Shown in pieces: positions 61,343-64,000 of a stretch of DNA of 64,000 nucleotides (position 1 is the first letter of the stretch; the number at the start of each line of letters is the position of its first letter). The translations under genes and the position numbers were made by a program. The stretch spans positions 35,248 to 99,247 of the forward strand of contig JANQSG010000004.1 in the NCBI GenBank assembly GCA_028284185.1, read 5' to 3'. The stretch comes from Kangiella sp. (GTDB lineage Bacteria > Pseudomonadota > Gammaproteobacteria > Enterobacterales > Kangiellaceae). A model generated the notes under the pieces. The model was not told the origin of the DNA and ran no database searches. It worked only from the letters and a program-made list of their open reading frames with translations.

Positions 61343-63073
61343 ATGTTTAAAGGTCGCAAATCAGGTTTAGGCTGCCTGACTCTTTTTGGTGGTGTTTTTT
61401 TAGTTGCCGGGGTGGGGATTTTTTTATGGCAAATAAAAGCGGTATTTAAGTCCTGGCAGGCTTCCGACTGGCTACCCGTTCAGGCAACTTTGACTCATGT
61501 AGAGCAAACGGTTTCGCATGGTGACAATTCAACTACCTATGCTGTTAAGGGCAGTTACCAATATCAAGTGGCAGGCAAGACTTATCAATCAAATCAACTT
61601 AATTTCCACAATGTTAGCGATAATATTGGTTCTTACCAGCAGGACTTTTATCGTCAATTAAGCTTTAAACGCAATAACAGCCAAACCATCACGGCTTATT
61701 ATGATCCGGATAATCCTTCCGAAGCAGTGATTGATCGCAGTGTGCGCTGGGGCTTGATTGGTTTTGGCTCCATATTTTTACTGGTCTTTGGTGGTGCTGG
61801 CGCGGGTATTATTTTTGCTGGCTTTTGGGGAGCCCGAAAACTTAAAGAAGAAGATGGCTTTAAGACTCAATTTTCAGATGAACCCTGGAAATGGAAAAAA
61901 GAATGGCAACAAACTTATTTTTCGCCAAGAACAAAAGCCAGTTACGTCGCTGTCGGAATTTTTGCCTTGTTCTGGAATCTTATTTCGATTCCGATCGCAG
62001 CCTTTGCTCTGCCGCAGGTTATTGAAAAAGGGCAATATATAGGGTTGCTGGTTTTACTTTTCCCATTGGTAGGGATTGGGATGATTAGCTGGACTCTGCT
62101 GTTATATTTGCGGCATAAAAAATTTGGTCAGACTAAACTTTATTTAGAGGATGACAGAATAAAAATAGGTGCTATTAATAAAGGCTCTGTCGAGTTAACA
62201 CCACAACAACTTACTAATTCCGATGCGATAATTAGATTAGCTTCGATTCATAGATACGAGTCAGGCAGTGGCGATGATAAAAGCACCAAAGAAAAAATAC
62301 TTTGGGAAGATACTTATCGCGTCAGTTTAAATGCTTCAACGATAAATTTTTCTTTCAAAGTTCCGAAAGAGCTTCAAGAAACGGATGAGTCCAATAGTCG
62401 TTCTGGTTATTTATGGCGTTTGAATATTGACAGTAAGCAGTCTGGCCCGGATCTTAAACTGGATTTTGATATTCCTGGTTTTCGTCTGACTCAAGCCGAA
62501 TTATTGCAACAAGAAGAATTGGCTGCCGATTTGTTTAATGATAGCTACAATAAAACTCCATATTATAAACAAACGGATTCTGGTGATTGGACTAAATTAG
62601 GTTTGATCCAAAAGTATAGTAATGCAGGTAGCGAATACTTCTTCCCAAGAATGAATGGTTTTACCTGGTGGTCTGGCGGTATTGCAGGTCTGATTTTCGT
62701 CATTATTGGTTTTGTTGCTTATTTTTATGGCGCACCGATCATATTTCCTATTGTTTTTGGATTATTGGGTGGATTGATCGGCATACTTTGCTTTAGAGCA
62801 GCCTTGTTTAAAAGTCGTATCTTTATCGACTCCGGCAATCTCTATTACCAAACGGGCCACTTATGGTTTGGTAAAACTGTTGTTATTCCTCGCGACTCTA
62901 TTCGTAACTTCGACACCGTATCCCATGCCAGTTCCGATACCACCAAATTCTATAACCTTCTGGTAAAGACCCAGCAAGGTCAAACTCATACCATTGCCAA
63001 AAACCTCACCGTTAAAGGCGATATCAATGCCTTTATCGACAAGCTGAAGGCCGATTTGGGGATTTCTATCTGA
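61343..63073 (+). CDS. DUF3592-like membrane protein
   Basis: N-terminal TM; WLPVQATLTHVEQTVSHGDNSTTYAVKGSYQYQVAGKTYQSNQ...ITAYYDPDNPSEAVIDRS is typical of DUF3592. Confidence 0.7.
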   Translation: MFKGRKSGLGCLTLFGGVFLVAGVGIFLWQIKAVFKSWQASDWLPVQATLTHVEQTVSHGDNSTTYAVKGSYQYQVAGKTYQSNQLNFHNVSDNIGSYQQDFYRQLSFKRNNSQTITAYYDPDNPSEAVIDRSVRWGLIGFGSIFLLVFGGAGAGIIFAGFWGARKLKEEDGFKTQFSDEPWKWKKEWQQTYFSPRTKASYVAVGIFALFWNLISIPIAAFALPQVIEKGQYIGLLVLLFPLVGIGMISWTLLLYLRHKKFGQTKLYLEDDRIKIGAINKGSVELTPQQLTNSDAIIRLASIHRYESGSGDDKSTKEKILWEDTYRVSLNASTINFSFKVPKELQETDESNSRSGYLWRLNIDSKQSGPDLKLDFDIPGFRLTQAELLQQEELAADLFNDSYNKTPYYKQTDSGDWTKLGLIQKYSNAGSEYFFPRMNGFTWWSGGIAGLIFVIIGFVAYFYGAPIIFPIVFGLLGGLIGILCFRAALFKSRIFIDSGNLYYQTGHLWFGKTVVIPRDSIRNFDTVSHASSDTTKFYNLLVKTQQGQTHTIAKNLTVKGDINAFIDKLKADLGISI

Positions 63074-63079
63074 TAAACT
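63062..63079 (+). repeat. Degenerate terminal CRISPR half-repeat overlapping the CDS stop
   Basis: ATTTC-TATCTGATAAACT matches the last 19 nt of the repeat with one deletion; exactly 30 nt before the first full repeat. Confidence 0.85.
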
Positions 63080-63109
63080 CTACTATATAGAGGGGATCAA
63101 AGAAGTTAT

Positions 63110-64000
63110 GTTGCGGTTTAAGCACAATTTCCTATCTGATAAACTAAAAGGCTGTAAGGAGATATGACGATAGTTGTTGCGGTTTAAGCACAATTTCCTA
63201 TCTGATAAACTACATTCAATATAAAATGAGTGCCGGTTCCTGTTGCGGTTTAAGCACAATTTCCTATCTGATAAACTACTCAAGTTTTGCTATGTGCAGG
63301 TCAGCAAGTTGCGGTTTAAGCACAATTTCCTATCTGATAAACTAAGGTTTGTAGTGCAATGACTACTGCTTTTGTTGCGGTTTAAGCACAATTTCCTATC
63401 TGATAAACTGCTCGACAATCATAGTCAAATAGTGATGGAGTTGCGGTTTAAGCACAATTTCCTATCTGATAAACTACTTTCCTTTGGCCGAACTTCATGA
63501 TTTAAGTTGCGGTTTAAGCACAATTTCCTATCTGATAAACTAACGATTTCAGGCACTAGCCGTTTAAAGCGGTTGCGGTTTAAGCACAATTTCCTATCTG
63601 ATAAACTACTAAACCCTTGATCACAAATAACAAACCTGTTGCGGTTTAAGCACAATTTCCTATCTGATAAACTTTACTAATGCGGCAGCAGCGCCTTTAA
63701 TTAGTTGCGGTTTAAGCACAATTTCCTATCTGATAAACTCAGAGCTTCTTTCGTCCTCGCCCGACCCCTGTTGCGGTTTAAGCACAATTTCCTATCTGAT
63801 AAACTTGATAAAAGCAGAAATGGTGCTAGAGGCTAGTTGCGGTTTAAGCACAATTTCCTATCTGATAAACTGAGGCTGCCGCCGTGCATCCCGAAACAAT
63901 GGTTGCGGTTTAAGCACAATTTCCTATCTGATAAACTAACTTTATTATGGACAATTTAAGATCAGGTGTTGCGGTTTAAGCACAATTTCCTATCTGATAA
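63110..64000 (+). CRISPR. CRISPR array, 13 full + 1 window-truncated identical 36-nt repeats, 13 spacers of 30 nt (plus one 30-nt spacer after the degenerate half-repeat); probably type II-C
   Basis: GTTGCGGTTTAAGCACAATTTCCTATCTGATAAACT at 63110 + 66n up to 63968; all intervening sequences are 30 nt and unrelated. Confidence 0.98.

Noticed and set aside
63083-63283. 66-aa minus-strand ORF with SLSDRKLCLNRN repeats
   Set aside because: It is the CRISPR repeat translated; no start/RBS support and repeat unit is 66 nt.
63425-63655. 76-aa minus-strand repeat ORF
   Set aside because: Same CRISPR-derived artefact.
63110-64000. Type V-A (Cas12a) or VI-B (Cas13b) assignment for the array
   Set aside because: Repeat lacks the Cas12a TCTACT...GTAGAT terminal stem and the VI-B GTTG...CAAC complementary ends; II-C features fit better, though cas genes are not visible.

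Overview
Chromosomal window from a gammaproteobacterium. It reads as a long, E. coli-like housekeeping block (nnr-tsaE-amidase-mutL-miaA-hfq-hflX-hflKC-DUF2065-purA ... rnr-rlmB ... rpsF-rpsR-rplI ... dnaB-alr) interrupted by smaller accessory or metabolic inserts: GNAT/DUF1653/Sel1; asnA/asnC; thrABC with a leader peptide and attenuator; pxpABC plus an Nramp transporter. The second half carries peptidases, phospholipase A and an LCAT-like lipase, an ECF sigma factor, and a pyrophosphate-metabolism cluster (soluble PPase, membrane PPase, PPi-type PFK). These are followed by mpl, ubiX, an ABC exporter, fabV and a DUF3592-like membrane protein. The right edge (63062-64000) is a CRISPR array with identical 36-nt repeats and exactly 30-nt spacers. 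It runs off the window, and no cas genes are visible. Its repeat looks type II-C-like: GTTG start and a 3' end resembling an extended -10 box. Its left terminal degenerate repeat overlaps the stop codon of the DUF3592-like gene. Other signals not covered by the ORF track: a Thr-only thr leader peptide with attenuator, a ~142-bp imperfect inverted-repeat element upstream of pfp/mpl, a multi-hairpin ncRNA candidate between the LON-domain gene and fabV, several families of dispersed intergenic repeats, and a sigma32-like promoter at htpX. All calls come from reading the sequence; no searches or folding programs were run.
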